A stretch of DNA of 64,000 nt from Mesostigma viride (Eukaryota; Streptophyta; Mesostigmatophyceae; Mesostigmatales; Mesostigmataceae). The notes beneath the pieces were generated by a model. It did not search any database, was not told where the DNA came from, and saw only the letters and a list, made by a program, of their open reading frames with translations. The DNA lies in contig RPFO01000111.1 of the NCBI GenBank assembly GCA_009746045.1, positions 827,801-891,800 of the forward strand, given 5' to 3'. How positions within the stretch are numbered: the stretch's first letter is position 1; each line of letters starts with the position of its first letter. Positions 63,421 through 64,000 of this stretch are shown in pieces. Position numbers and translations under genes: made by a program.

Positions 63421-63927
63421 GGAATGTAACAGTATTTTCTGACAGTGTGTATACAGTGTTACATCCAAGTGGACGCGAACTTGTAGTTCAGCGTTCAGTG
63501 TAAATGGCTGAGTCCTTTTGTACGGCCAAAGTGTTATGATTCCTGGCCTGACTTGACTTTTTGGGACTTATATGCGGAGTGCCCTTTTGATGGTCCTTTG
63601 TGTTGGGCCCTGGACGGTACGGGACAGTACCTTGGAATCTATGTGTAATCTGACTGCATGATGTCAGTTAGTATCTTTCGTAAGTTAGGGGTGTAAAGCA
63701 TATAAATAGAGAACCTTACCGGTTCATCTGTGTTCTGATTGGCTGAGTCCTGTAGGATTGCGTTCGGGACTCCTCTGTGTCGGCGGGGACATAAGCCTTG
63801 CCTGTTTGTCACCATAGCCATCAGGGGGATACCCCCAACTATGTGAAGTTATTTCTAATAACCAAACATGCTCACTTCAGGCCCTGTTATTGGACAGCCA
63901 TATCCGATAGACAGGAAGTCTATCTGT
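63414..63927 (+). mobile_element. Probable polypurine tract and start of a plus-strand LTR
   Basis: TTGGGGGGAGGAA (to 63424) is directly followed by TGTAACAGTATTTT, a typical polypurine tract and LTR start. TATAAATA at 63701-63708 could be the LTR promoter. No second copy of this sequence occurs in the window, so the 5' LTR and right boundary are unknown. Confidence 0.45.
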
Positions 63928-63993
63928 ATTAATTAATTAATTAATTAATTAATTAATTAATTAATTAATTAATTAATTAATTAATTAATTAAT
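63928..63993. repeat. (TTAA)16 microsatellite, palindromic with its flanks
   Basis: About 16 TTAA units bracketed by TCTGTA and TACAGA, so the whole block is one long palindrome reaching nearly the window edge. TTAA runs also form the 3' tails of LINE copies at 24.47 and 26.13 kb. Confidence 0.95.
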
Positions 63994-64000
63994 ACAGAGA

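Overview
This is a nuclear segment of a eukaryote, most likely a green alga. The signs are canonical GT-AG introns, GC-rich exons with Gln- and Gly-rich low-complexity coding, a CCCTAAA telomere-type tract at 62.9 kb, and retroelements with split direct repeats of the tyrosine-recombinase (PAT/DIRS) kind known from volvocine algae. I cannot name the species.

Left third (1-24.3 kb): one very large plus-strand gene, open at the left edge. I resolve it into eight exons with consistent splice phases, about 4,320 codons. It encodes a TRANK1-like superfamily 1A (UvrD-type) helicase with motifs I, II, III, IV, V and VI in order across exons 2-4. These are followed by a helical-repeat region, a long disordered region, an IQ motif, a CxxC/HxxxxH zinc-binding candidate, a polyQ tract and an RGG tail. 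Three of its introns carry minisatellites: 9 x 48 bp, about 86 x 40 bp and 13 x 68 bp. A frame break lies in exon 6 around 18.56-18.87 kb. The very long open frames inside the arrays are not genes.

Middle (24.3-50 kb): nested mobile elements and no convincing host gene. A minus-strand LINE ends in a (TTAA)n tail near the helicase gene and is split by two TTAA-flanked DNA elements (2,655 bp and 261 bp). A decayed DIRS/PAT-like element (34.7-41 kb; RT, RNase H, tyrosine recombinase) is interrupted by a gag-only LTR element with a 5-bp target duplication. A decayed Ty3-like gag is preceded by a small hybrid-binding (viroplasmin/RNase H1-type) domain, which is itself split by a 1.97-kb mini element with split direct repeats. 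A solo LTR with target duplication lies at 47.2-47.9 kb.

Right (50-64 kb): noncoding sequence with a tandem hairpin array (52.1-52.4 kb), into which a nearly intact Ty1/copia-type element was inserted on the minus strand (53,532-61,559; TSD CACCA; near-identical LTRs). Its pol reads integrase, then aspartic protease, then RT, then RNase H, so the protease follows the integrase. Gag and pol share one frame separated by a single UGA. The LTR ends are AGTTAA/TTAACT and an extra ORF precedes gag. I consider this the most unusual item in the window. The right end holds a short interstitial telomere tract, a probable 3' LTR start preceded by a polypurine tract, and a (TTAA)16 palindrome.
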